DNA from: Tenacibaculum sp. M341
GTDB taxonomy: Bacteria; Bacteroidota; Bacteroidia; Flavobacteriales; Flavobacteriaceae
DNA: 64,000 bases
Assembly: GCF_004337695.1 (NCBI RefSeq)
Contig: NZ_SJXJ01000001.1
Location: forward strand, 186,001 to 250,000
Direction of reading: 5' to 3'
Shown here: positions 17,546 through 26,366 of the stretch, piece after piece
How positions within the stretch are numbered: the first letter of the stretch is position 1
How the letters are laid out: each line of letters begins with the position of its first letter
Notes under the pieces: model-generated
What the model was told of the DNA's origin: nothing
Databases searched by the model: none
Seen by the model: the letters and a program-made list of their open reading frames with translations, nothing else
Position numbers and translations under genes: made by a program

Positions 17546-18862
17546 TTAGTTTTTATAATACCAAAAAGGAATTTCAATTACTTTTTCAGTGATTTCATTC
17601 TTTTCTTTTCTAGTAAAATTAGTTCTATCTATTCTTAAAATGTGTTTTCCTTCAGAAACATCTTTTAAAGGTAAAACCGTTTCAAATCCCAATTGCTTAT
17701 TTAATTTAGTAGAAATAAAATCAGATGAAAATGAAGTACTATCTATTTTTAGTTGATATACTTTATTGAATGTGTTTAAATATACTTTTTCTATGCTGTC
17801 AATGTCTTGATTGTTTTTTTCTCCAATATTAAAAAAGATGTTTTTTACTCCTCTACGGTCTTTTTCTGGTTTTAAAGCAGTGTCTTTCTGAAAAATAATA
17901 TTCTCAATTTCATCTTTAAAAACAACAAAAACTTTTAAATAAGATTTTTCAATTATTTTAGAGTTAATAGCCACATCATTTACATATTGATTTTCTTCCA
18001 TAAGATTCAAATAGTTTTTATTATGAGAAAAAGTACTAGAAGAGTTATTACTATGGCTTACATAATTTGATTGAATATTTTTCATTCCACTTAAAATACC
18101 AATACCTATATATAAAGGCATTAATATTAGTAACACTTTTTTTCCAAATTTATTATCTAAAAAATTATATACTAATGGTCTGTATAAAAAAGACAAGGTT
18201 AAAATACTGAAAATCTTGTATAAAGGTAAGTAAAGTGTACTAGTCCATTTTTTCTTTTTTAACAATCCTTGCGTTATAAAATCAAAAAATACAATAAGGT
18301 AACTAAACAATAAACCAGTTAAAAACAAGAAGATTAAAACCTTATTAAGATTAGAAGTAACCATGTTTGAAGTGGCAAAAAAGTTAATGATGGCAGCCAT
18401 CAAAAACATAAAAATTAAAAAAGAAATAAAGTAGAAGAGTACCAAAAATGTCATAGCAAATAAAATGCTACATAAGTCTTCTAATTTTGAAATATATCTA
18501 TCAAAAGAACCAACTTTTTTACTTAAATAATCAGTGAATTTTTTACTGTATTTTAAAGTAGCATAATCAATATCACCAGAAACATAACGTAAACCAATAG
18601 CACCAATCCATAAACCTCTTAATACCACATGAGATACTAAGTTCATTATAAGGATATAAAAAGAAGTGTTTAAAAAACTAAAAATGTACCTATATGGACT
18701 TCCAACTACCGAAGCTTCGTTTATTTTATGTTGTAAAGGCTCTAACGCAGTAAACAAACCTAAAATGGATACCCCAGAAATAAGTAATTCTAATTGCCAG
18801 CTTTCTTGTTGTAATTTATCAAGCCATTTTTTAAAATTAATACTGGTATAATTGCTCTTCAT
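17546..18862 (-). CDS. Multi-pass membrane protein of unknown function
   Basis: About 438 residues. The N-terminal part is a membrane domain with roughly six hydrophobic segments (near 30-50, 60-85, 125-160, 175-195, 215-235, 240-260), followed by a soluble C-terminal domain of about 170 residues with beta-rich character ending in 'HILRIDRTNFTRKEKNEITEKVIEIPFWYYKN'. I do not recognise a family. The ATG at 18862 (MKSNYTS) is preferred over a start six codons upstream. It is 37 bp upstream of the DUF885 gene on the same strand, but that gene has its own promoter box. Confidence 0.65.
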   Translation of the reverse strand: MKSNYTSINFKKWLDKLQQESWQLELLISGVSILGLFTALEPLQHKINEASVVGSPYRYIFSFLNTSFYILIMNLVSHVVLRGLWIGAIGLRYVSGDIDYATLKYSKKFTDYLSKKVGSFDRYISKLEDLCSILFAMTFLVLFYFISFLIFMFLMAAIINFFATSNMVTSNLNKVLIFLFLTGLLFSYLIVFFDFITQGLLKKKKWTSTLYLPLYKIFSILTLSFLYRPLVYNFLDNKFGKKVLLILMPLYIGIGILSGMKNIQSNYVSHSNNSSSTFSHNKNYLNLMEENQYVNDVAINSKIIEKSYLKVFVVFKDEIENIIFQKDTALKPEKDRRGVKNIFFNIGEKNNQDIDSIEKVYLNTFNKVYQLKIDSTSFSSDFISTKLNKQLGFETVLPLKDVSEGKHILRIDRTNFTRKEKNEITEKVIEIPFWYYKN

Positions 18863-19039
18863 ATAAAAAATTTTCGCCAATATACTTATAAACTTTCTGA
18901 TAAGAAAAAATCGGTTATTTATGTAAGTATTATTGAATATTTTAGTAATTACTGAGTCTGATAAAATATAAGAGTGAGTATTTTTATTTTTAATCGATTA
19001 TAAATAAGTTCGCAATTAAGATTTTGATACTATCTATCC

Positions 19040-20476
19040 ATGGAATACACAAGAATTAAAAAATTAGGATTACTATTAGGTCCGTTGCTATTTATACTAA
19101 TTAATAGTTTGCCTTTTGAGTTCGTTTCTAGTACCGGAGATGCAGTTATTAGTGTAGCACTATGGATGATTACATGGTGGATTACAGAAGCAGTATCTAT
19201 ATCTGTTACAGCATTGTTACCGCTATTTTTATTTCCGTTGTTAAAAGTAATGCCTATAAATGAAGTAGGAGCAAATTATGGAAGTCCGATCATTTTTTTA
19301 TTCTTTGGAGGATTTGTATTAGCATTGGCTTTAGAAAAAGTAAACTTACATAAACGTATTGCATTAACAATAGTAAAATTGACAGGAACCTCACCGAACG
19401 GAGTTATTTTAGGGTTTATGATTGCCACTGGATTGTTAAGTATGTGGATTAGCAATACAGCAAGCACCGTGGTAATGTTACCCATAGCCTTATCTGTTAT
19501 TCAATTATTGATTAATGATGAAGATGGTTTTACTAAAAAAGATCAAAATTTCGCATTAGCAGTTATGTTGGGAATCGCTTTTTCAGCAAATGCAGGAGGA
19601 ATTGCAACTGTTATTGGAACGCCACCAAACTCTGTGTTGATAGGTTTGTTAGAGAATGAATATCAAATTGAAATTTCTTTTTTAAAATGGATGAGTATTG
19701 GCTTTCCTTTTTCAATAGTAATGATAGGAGTAGTGTATTTGGTGTTGGTAAGGTTAATGTTTCCGAGTAAAGATTTGGCATTTAAAACATCGCAAACTGT
19801 TATTAATGATGAATTAGAAAAATTAGGAAAGATTAGTAAAAAGGAAAAGCATGTATTATTAATTTTTGGTGTTACGGTATTACTATGGATTTTTAGATCT
19901 TTAATAAATAAAGTATTACCAGAATTAAAGCTGTCTGATACCATTATAAGCATTATGGCAGCTTTGGCAATTTTTGCAGTGCCTTTTAATTATAAGAAAG
20001 GAGAGTTTATTTTAGAATGGAAAGATACCCAACAGCTTTCTTGGGGAATTTTAATTCTCTTTGGAGGAGGATTGGCATTGGCTAAAGGAATGTCGAGCAG
20101 CGGTATTGTAAATTTAGTATCCACTACCATAGCAGCAAGTAATTTAGGAGTGTTTTTAACAGTTAGTATTTTAATTATTCTAATGCTATTTATGACAGAA
20201 TTAATGAGCAATGTTGCTTTAGTAGCTGTGTTAGCTCCTGTAGTAGCTGGTATTGCCACAGGATTAAATATTCCGATTATTCATGTGTTAATTCCTGTAA
20301 CCATGGCAAGTAGTTGTGCATTTATGTTGCCTATGGCTACACCACCTAATGCAATTGTATTTGCAAGTGGATATATTAAAGTAAAAGATATGATGAAGGT
20401 CGGTTTCATCTTAAATACAATAGCTGTGTTGTTGTTGATTTTTATGTTTAGTTACGTTATTCCTCTAGTTTTTTAG
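19040..20476 (+). CDS. SLC13/DASS family sodium-coupled anion transporter
   Basis: 478 residues with about 11 membrane segments. The two conserved sodium/substrate hairpins of the divalent anion:sodium symporter family are visible: SNTASTVVMLP near 138-148 and, in the second half, ELMSNVALVAVLAP near 392-405, each followed by a proline-rich TPPN motif (IGTPPNSVLIG near 192-202 and MATPPNAIVF near 433-442). Members import dicarboxylates or sulfate; the substrate cannot be chosen here. A short palindrome overlapping the stop codon may terminate it. Confidence 0.92.
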   Translation: MEYTRIKKLGLLLGPLLFILINSLPFEFVSSTGDAVISVALWMITWWITEAVSISVTALLPLFLFPLLKVMPINEVGANYGSPIIFLFFGGFVLALALEKVNLHKRIALTIVKLTGTSPNGVILGFMIATGLLSMWISNTASTVVMLPIALSVIQLLINDEDGFTKKDQNFALAVMLGIAFSANAGGIATVIGTPPNSVLIGLLENEYQIEISFLKWMSIGFPFSIVMIGVVYLVLVRLMFPSKDLAFKTSQTVINDELEKLGKISKKEKHVLLIFGVTVLLWIFRSLINKVLPELKLSDTIISIMAALAIFAVPFNYKKGEFILEWKDTQQLSWGILILFGGGLALAKGMSSSGIVNLVSTTIAASNLGVFLTVSILIILMLFMTELMSNVALVAVLAPVVAGIATGLNIPIIHVLIPVTMASSCAFMLPMATPPNAIVFASGYIKVKDMMKVGFILNTIAVLLLIFMFSYVIPLVF

Positions 20477-20479
20477 AGG
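20462..20479 (+). terminator. Short hairpin at the end of the SLC13 gene
   Basis: CCTCTA pairs with TAGAGG around GTTTTT and overlaps the stop codon. There is no good T run, so terminator activity is uncertain. Confidence 0.3.
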
Positions 20480-20490
20480 TTTAAGTCTGA

Positions 20491-20522
20491 AGTTAAGAGT
20501 TAGGAGTTAGGAGTTAGAAGTT
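20491..20522 (+). repeat. Short (AGTTAGG)n-like heptamer tract
   Basis: Four consecutive heptamers AGTTAAG, AGTTAGG, AGTTAGG, AGTTAGA followed by AGTT, in the gap after the SLC13 gene. The rest of the 20477-20712 gap holds no gene I can see. Confidence 0.6.
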
Positions 20523-20712
20523 TTCTTAATACTCAATACTTAATACTTTGTACTAACTACTAAAAAATAATAGTCCACAGTTATATACTGAAATAAGGCA
20601 AATATGCATTCAAAGCTTTAGTTCATAATCATATTCTATAGTTTCGTATCCATAAAAATCCTTTATCTTGTTAACCAAAATAGAAGAGAAGGAGTAAGTG
20701 CATTATACGGAT

Positions 20713-21729
20713 ATGAAAAAATCAATTGTATTTATCTTATTTATAACCATTTCATTTTTCAATTTTACATTGAAGAAAGAGGTTTTAAAAGAAGTGGAAA
20801 CATACAAGTATACCATGTATGTAACTGCTGAAAGTGGGCTTTTATGTAGAGATAAACCTCATGGAAATGTAATTCATAAGTTTGCTTATGGAACGGAAGT
20901 GGAAATTGTAGATAGAACCAATCAAAAATTAACAATTACAGATAACAGCAAAGAGATTTTTGGTGAATGGGTAAAAGTGAGAATAAATAATACCAACTCT
21001 TTTGGTTATGTTTTCGATGGTTATTTAACATCTAATACTCATTTTGATTTAGATGTAGAGAAAATAGCTGCTTTAGCTCCTGCAAATTTTGAGAAGTATG
21101 ATAATAATAAAGGATTATTGTTAAAAGGAACTCATAATATATACGATGCAGATTTGAATGTTATTAAAACTATGCAAGTAGAAAAAATAACTGAAATTAA
21201 AATATTGAGTGCTACTAAGTTTGAAAGACCAAAAACTAGAGCAAAAGCTAAAAGAGATAAATGGCAAGATTACTGTGAATGGGCAAAATATGTTAAGGTG
21301 ATATACAATAACAAAGAATTGATTTTGTTTGGAGAGGATGTTTTAGCTATTACAAATGTTACACCTCGAAAATATGATAATCATAATATTAAGTTTGTAG
21401 AAGCATATGATTTTCTTAAAAAGTCTTATACATTAACAGAAGAACTGTCAGATTGTTATTCAGGAAGCTATCTTTTAATTCAATCAGAAGATAAAATTTA
21501 TTCTTTTATAAAAAGTAATTTTAATGAATCTAGGCTGTCTTTTGGGGAAGCTGAGGGAGGCTGTTCTGGAACAGATGCTATTATTAACAAGGATACCATT
21601 TTTTTTAAGCAAGTAAATTATTCTTTTCAAACTGGAGAAGGTCATTATAAATTAAAGATTTTTAACAAGAAAAAGTATGAATGGAAATACATTTTATACG
21701 ATGATGTAAAAGAATACCATGATCGATAA
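20713..21729 (+). CDS. Secreted protein with SH3-like domain
   Basis: About 338 residues. The ATG at 20713 starts a signal peptide (MKKSIVFILFITISFFNFTL). Residues 35-100 carry a bacterial SH3-like pattern, 'YVTAESGLLCRDKPHGNVIHKFAYGTEVEIVDR...GEWVKVRINNTNSFGYVFDGYL', usually associated with binding of cell-wall or surface ligands. The remainder has no recognised domain but contains several cysteines and a WxxYC motif near 190. It is the first gene of a co-directional run reaching to 28154. Confidence 0.75.
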   Translation: MKKSIVFILFITISFFNFTLKKEVLKEVETYKYTMYVTAESGLLCRDKPHGNVIHKFAYGTEVEIVDRTNQKLTITDNSKEIFGEWVKVRINNTNSFGYVFDGYLTSNTHFDLDVEKIAALAPANFEKYDNNKGLLLKGTHNIYDADLNVIKTMQVEKITEIKILSATKFERPKTRAKAKRDKWQDYCEWAKYVKVIYNNKELILFGEDVLAITNVTPRKYDNHNIKFVEAYDFLKKSYTLTEELSDCYSGSYLLIQSEDKIYSFIKSNFNESRLSFGEAEGGCSGTDAIINKDTIFFKQVNYSFQTGEGHYKLKIFNKKKYEWKYILYDDVKEYHDR

Positions 21730-22177
21730 AAAAATGAAGCTAGACATCAACATAATCATATCTATTGATACGATAAAAAAGGAAGAGTTTATCGCTTCTT
21801 TAGCATCGTTTTGTACAAACACAGATACCAATACTTTTAATTCAAATTTAATTACAGAGAAAAATGATATTTGTTTTTTAATAAACGAAGAAGAGAATAC
21901 GAGATGGTTTAGAGAAGAATATGAATTTAGTCGACAGATTGAAGGCAAACTATTAGTTGGAGTTATAGATTTAACTATTATAGATCATGTTGAAAATATT
22001 ACCAGTTTCGACTTTTGGCCAGTATTTAGCAATGGAGGTCAGGTTTGTTTAGATTCTAATGAGTTAAAAGAGCAAATGATAACTGCATTGAAAAATGTAA
22101 ATGGATATGATATTGTGCTTTATGAAGATGGAAGTTATCATAAAACTATATACGAACACAGACAATTACCAACGTAA
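21719..22177 (+). CDS. Cytoplasmic protein of unknown function
   Basis: 152 residues (or 147 if the second ATG at 21734 is used, which avoids an 11-bp overlap with the preceding gene). No signal peptide. The sequence is acidic, alpha/beta, with aromatic-rich 'TRWFREEYEF' and 'SFDFWPVFSNGG'. It resembles small immunity-type or polymorphic-toxin associated proteins in general appearance only; I do not recognise a family. The overlap with the SH3-like gene indicates translational coupling. Confidence 0.6.
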   Translation: MIDKKMKLDINIIISIDTIKKEEFIASLASFCTNTDTNTFNSNLITEKNDICFLINEEENTRWFREEYEFSRQIEGKLLVGVIDLTIIDHVENITSFDFWPVFSNGGQVCLDSNELKEQMITALKNVNGYDIVLYEDGSYHKTIYEHRQLPT

Positions 22178-22226
22178 TTAAAAACAATAAAACTAATAAA
22201 AAACAAAAAGAAGTATTACAAACATT

Positions 22227-23396
22227 ATGAAGAAAACTATTTTATCATTAGTAGCATTTATTTTTAGCATTATCACTTTTGCGCAATCATCATCAGAAAT
22301 TTTGGTGTTAAGTGCAGTAGTAAAAGACAAGGTAATTCCGAATGCAGAAGTGATTTTTCAAAAAAACGGAGCTACATCGGTATCTAGATATACAAATTCA
22401 AGCGGAAAAGTAACCATACCACAGCAGTTTAGAAATGATGCAAGTGTAGTAGTAATTATTAAAAAAGAAGGATATTCTGCATTAGTAACTAAATGTTTAT
22501 GTGATGGGTTAACCTATGCAATAAGTCCAACTATGTATGAGTTAGACGGAATGCGTATTGTATTAAACTGGGGATATAATCCGCAAGATATTGATTCACA
22601 TTTATCGTATGAAGGAGGTTATGTTTGTTATCATGATAAAGACGCTTCGCAAGCTAATTTAGATGTTGACGATACAGATAGTTACGGACCAGAAACTATT
22701 ACAATTACTAGAAAAGAACAAGGAAAAAAGTATGTATATGCAGTACATAACTTTACAGATAGAGAGAGTATTAATAATTCAAATCTTTCAAATATTAGTA
22801 ATGCAAAAGTGTTTATTTACATTGGTGATACGTTGATTAAAACTTATACAATGCCAAGAGGTAAAAAAGGAACTGTTTGGATTCCGTTTTTAATTGATGA
22901 AAATGGAAATATTGTAAATGTAGGAGACTTTAAAAACGCTACAACTTGGCAAGGTGTTCGTACTTTATTAAGAAATTACAGACATGCCGGAGATAATTCA
23001 ATAGTATCTAGTTCAGATAAAAGTGAGTCTATTAAAGTAAACAGAAAAGGAGAGCAAGAATATCATGCAGGGAATTTAGAAAATGCTGTGGCATTATACC
23101 AAAATGCTATTGAATTAAATCATAGAAATGGACAAGCATACAGTAATTTAGGATTGGCATTTCAAAAGTTAAATAAAGAAGCAGAAGCATTATGGGCAAA
23201 TAGAAAGGCAATTGATTTAGCCTACGGAAGTAAAGCACATATTGTAAGAGCAAGTTCGTACTACAATATTGCTAGAATTTATGAAAAGAAAGGGCAGTGG
23301 GCAGATGCATTACAAAACTTTAAAAATGCTAAACGTAACAGAGAACACAGGGCTTATAATGAAGGAATTTCAAGAATGTCAGCTAAATTAAGATAA
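22227..23396 (+). CDS. Secreted YfaP-like (DUF2135) plus TPR protein
   Basis: 389 residues: signal peptide (1-19); a beta-sandwich of carboxypeptidase-regulatory type (about 27-100, 'VLSAVVKDKVIPNAEVIFQKNGATS'); a YfaP/DUF2135-like segment (about 108-225) with 'RIVLNWGYNPQDIDSHL' and 'TITRKEQGKKYVYAVHNF'; and two to three TPR repeats (about 275-385). This combination suggests a periplasmic or surface scaffold. It is followed with one-base overlap (TAATG) by the deacetylase gene, so the two are translationally coupled. Confidence 0.78.
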   Translation: MKKTILSLVAFIFSIITFAQSSSEILVLSAVVKDKVIPNAEVIFQKNGATSVSRYTNSSGKVTIPQQFRNDASVVVIIKKEGYSALVTKCLCDGLTYAISPTMYELDGMRIVLNWGYNPQDIDSHLSYEGGYVCYHDKDASQANLDVDDTDSYGPETITITRKEQGKKYVYAVHNFTDRESINNSNLSNISNAKVFIYIGDTLIKTYTMPRGKKGTVWIPFLIDENGNIVNVGDFKNATTWQGVRTLLRNYRHAGDNSIVSSSDKSESIKVNRKGEQEYHAGNLENAVALYQNAIELNHRNGQAYSNLGLAFQKLNKEAEALWANRKAIDLAYGSKAHIVRASSYYNIARIYEKKGQWADALQNFKNAKRNREHRAYNEGISRMSAKLR

Positions 23397-24523
23397 TGAA
23401 AGAGAAGGTATACATACTATTTTGTTTATTCATTTTAACACCTTTTATTTCTTTTGCTAAGAAAGTAGATGCACCAGCAAACAGTTGGCCTTTAGAAATG
23501 AACTCAAGTAAAAATTTTGATATTGCATCTAAATGTGAAATGCTTGTTTTTATTGAGGTTTTCAATCAATTTGATGCATTGTCTATGGCAGAAGTTTCTA
23601 CAAGAACTAAGGTGAAAAATGTTAAAGAGAATTCTGTTAGTTTTTGGAAAAAGAAAACTAAAAAAAGAATACTAACTAATATTAAAAGTTTGTCTAATGA
23701 ATCGTTACAAGAAGTTGTAGCGATTCAGAAGTCAAATTCATGGGAAGAGTTATCAAAAATACATTTACAGCATGTATTACCTTCTAAATTTCAGACTTGG
23801 TATCAACAAACCAAATTATTTTATCAAAGTTATGTAAAAGAACAAATACGTTTAGCAGCTTTATATCCAAGAATTACAAGTGAGATTTTACAGTTTTCAA
23901 AAAGTGAAATTCAAGGACATAATTTTACAGATAAACATTTTCTGTTGACTTTTGATGATGGACCAACTAAGGTAAACGGTAATACCGATAAATTAATTAA
24001 GGTATTAAATACGTATGATTTAACAGGAATGTTTTTTGTGTTAGGTCATAATTTGAAAAAAAGATTGCAAAGCACTTCCAAAGAAGCATTGATTAATTTA
24101 TATGGAAATAACACTGTTTTGTCTCACGGCGATATTCATAAATCACATCAAAAGTATACCGCTTGGAAAAGCTCAATTGACGGCACAAATACATTAATTC
24201 AAGATATCTTTTATCCTGAAAATAAAAATGAATTACTGTATTTCCGTCCGCCATATGGGCAACGAAACAAGCAGTTAGTCAATTATTTTGATACTAAAAA
24301 TTCAAAAATAATTTATTGGAATATTGATTCGAGAGATTGGAGTTCTAAACTAAATGCAGAGAAAGTAGCCAATCGTCAAATAAAATTAATGTTATTATGG
24401 CGAAAAGGAATTTTGTTGTTTCATGATATTCATTCAAAATCACAACAATCAGTACCTATGATTTATAAGTATTTTAAAAATACAGGTGTTAAATGGATGG
24501 ATTCTAATGTTGTTTTAGAGTGA
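23396..24523 (+). CDS. Polysaccharide deacetylase (NodB-type), secreted
   Basis: 375 residues with signal peptide (about 1-21). The NodB homology domain occupies roughly 180-370: motif 1 TFDDGPTK with the two aspartates, motif 2 LSHGDIHKSH, motif 3 YFRPPYGQRNKQ, motif 4 'YWNIDSRDW' and motif 5 LLFHDIHSKS. All metal and catalytic positions expected of carbohydrate esterase family 4 appear present. It removes N-acetyl groups from peptidoglycan or another amino sugar polymer; which one is unknown. The N-terminal 160 residues are helical and unassigned. The stop overlaps the next gene's GTG start. Confidence 0.88.
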   Translation: MKEKVYILFCLFILTPFISFAKKVDAPANSWPLEMNSSKNFDIASKCEMLVFIEVFNQFDALSMAEVSTRTKVKNVKENSVSFWKKKTKKRILTNIKSLSNESLQEVVAIQKSNSWEELSKIHLQHVLPSKFQTWYQQTKLFYQSYVKEQIRLAALYPRITSEILQFSKSEIQGHNFTDKHFLLTFDDGPTKVNGNTDKLIKVLNTYDLTGMFFVLGHNLKKRLQSTSKEALINLYGNNTVLSHGDIHKSHQKYTAWKSSIDGTNTLIQDIFYPENKNELLYFRPPYGQRNKQLVNYFDTKNSKIIYWNIDSRDWSSKLNAEKVANRQIKLMLLWRKGILLFHDIHSKSQQSVPMIYKYFKNTGVKWMDSNVVLE

Positions 24524-25077
24524 GAATATATTTAACCTTTATAATAGTTTTGATGTTTAGTTTTTCTTCTGTAGCTCAATTAGGTCAGCAGAAAGGTGAA
24601 ATTTATACAATTAAAGGTATTATTACTGACAAAAAATCAAATAGTGTTTTACCTCAAGTAATATTAGAACTTATTGATAAAGAAAAAAATGAAATTAAGG
24701 TTGTACAATCAGATTTTGATGGAGCTTATATTGCTTCTTTTTGTTCAAAAAAGTTAATGAATGAGAATCTTTTTATTAAAGTGACTAAAGCATTGTACAA
24801 CCAAGAAGTTTTTAGTTTTAAAGTAGTTTCAGATACTATTATTAATATTCAGATGAACTCAAGTAACAGTAAAAAAATATCTGAAAAAGAGTTTGAAAAG
24901 TATAGAAGAACTATAACTAAATGTGGTTTGATTGTTGGCGATACTGAATACGATTTACTTGAATATGAAACTAACTCCAATACATATATGCATTATTGTA
25001 CAGGAGAAATAAAAACTTACAGAGAGTTAATAGACAACAAGGAAATCTTATCACATTGGATAATGATTGAAAAATAA
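24520..25077 (+). CDS. Small secreted protein with carboxypeptidase-regulatory-like domain
   Basis: 185 residues, starting with GTG at 24520 whose last bases form the TGA stop of the deacetylase gene (GTGA overlap). Signal peptide about 1-19. Residues 28-100 ('YTIKGIITDKKSNSVLPQVILELID...FDGAYIASF') match the beta-sandwich fold found at the N-terminus of TonB-dependent receptors and in many Bacteroidota surface proteins. The C-terminal 70 residues are unassigned and include three cysteines. It is coupled to the deacetylase and may act with it. Confidence 0.7.
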   Translation: MRIYLTFIIVLMFSFSSVAQLGQQKGEIYTIKGIITDKKSNSVLPQVILELIDKEKNEIKVVQSDFDGAYIASFCSKKLMNENLFIKVTKALYNQEVFSFKVVSDTIINIQMNSSNSKKISEKEFEKYRRTITKCGLIVGDTEYDLLEYETNSNTYMHYCTGEIKTYRELIDNKEILSHWIMIEK

Positions 25078-25189
25078 AACAGTACTTTTGGGTATTCAAA
25101 AATAATTGTAAATCAATAAGTAATGCTTTTTTTTGTTTGAAGAAGTAAACTATTTATTGCATAGAAAAATTTAATCCTTAAAAAAGAAT

Positions 25190-26350
25190 ATGGAAAACAA
25201 GCAAGAAGTTTTAATAAATAATGCGTTGCAGTATTTTAAACGAGGAGATTTCTCTTTAGGATACAGAACCATGCTAGATGCTGCATTAAATACGAGTTCT
25301 AATAAGGTATTTAAAAAGGTGTTAGCTTTTGTAGAGGTATATGAAAAAGAAGTATCAGAAGATAAATCATCTTTATATGAAGCTTTAGAAGAATGTGCGA
25401 AAGAAATAAGAAATGTAGCTGTTGAAGATCCTAATTTGTTAGGGAAAACAGTATTGAAAGGAGAAAACATTACCAAAAATTACAAAAAAGGACGTTTTGT
25501 ACTTGGTCCTGTGAATATTGAATTAAAGAAAGGAGATATTTTTGGTCTTGTAGGTGAAAATGGAAATGGTAAAACTACTTTATTAACTGCTTTAGGGTAT
25601 TTAATTCATACAAGTTCAGGAGATTTAAATTTTTCTTTTACCAAAGAGATAGAAGATGACTACGATTTAAAATCTAAATTAGTATACATTCCACAACGTA
25701 CAGGAGTTTGGTACGGAAGTGTAATCGATAATTTGAAGTTTTCATTAGTACATCATGGAATAAAAGGTGAAGACAACGATTTATTGGTGTATATGATGAT
25801 TGCTCGCTTTGGTTTATGGAAGTATAAGGATTTAAAGTGGAAAGAACTTTCTTCAGGATATAAAATGCGTTTTGAATTGGCTAGAACCATGTTGCGCCGC
25901 CCTGAAATTGTTTTGTTAGACGAACCTTTGGCGAATTTAGATATACTAGCACAACAAATCATTTTAGAAGATTTAAAAATGTTGGCAAAGTCGTATGTCA
26001 ATCCTATTGCTATGGTATTTTCATCTCAACAATTGTATGAGGTAGAAAAAGTATCAGATCATGTTATTTATTTGCGTAACGGAAAGCCTTCAGAAAGTTT
26101 ACAACTTGAAGAGAAAGAGGAAAAAGCCTTAATTGTAGAAATAGATACTGATGCTAACAGAAATGATATTGAAGCATTGTTCAAAGAAAACTTATTAGAA
26201 AAAATTGAGTTTAATGGGGGAGTGTACATTTTGTATTTTAATAAAGAAGTTACTTTTAATACAGTGTTGTTAGCTATAGCACAATCTGAAGTTGAAATAC
26301 AATACATTCGTAATATTTCAGAATCTACACGTCGATTTTTTGTCTATTAA
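25190..26350 (+). CDS. ABC transporter ATP-binding protein with N-terminal helical extension
   Basis: 386 residues. About 85 N-terminal residues form a helical extension unusual for a stand-alone ATPase. The nucleotide-binding domain follows: Walker A GENGNGKT (122-129), Q-loop near IPQRTGV, signature LSSGY near 225, Walker B IVLLDEP with catalytic glutamate near 243, then a C-terminal 80-residue accessory region. All catalytic positions are intact. It lies 16 bp before the 595-residue membrane protein, presumably its permease. The transported substrate is unknown. Confidence 0.9.
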   Translation: MENKQEVLINNALQYFKRGDFSLGYRTMLDAALNTSSNKVFKKVLAFVEVYEKEVSEDKSSLYEALEECAKEIRNVAVEDPNLLGKTVLKGENITKNYKKGRFVLGPVNIELKKGDIFGLVGENGNGKTTLLTALGYLIHTSSGDLNFSFTKEIEDDYDLKSKLVYIPQRTGVWYGSVIDNLKFSLVHHGIKGEDNDLLVYMMIARFGLWKYKDLKWKELSSGYKMRFELARTMLRRPEIVLLDEPLANLDILAQQIILEDLKMLAKSYVNPIAMVFSSQQLYEVEKVSDHVIYLRNGKPSESLQLEEKEEKALIVEIDTDANRNDIEALFKENLLEKIEFNGGVYILYFNKEVTFNTVLLAIAQSEVEIQYIRNISESTRRFFVY

Positions 26351-26366
26351 TTAAAAAGAAAAAGTA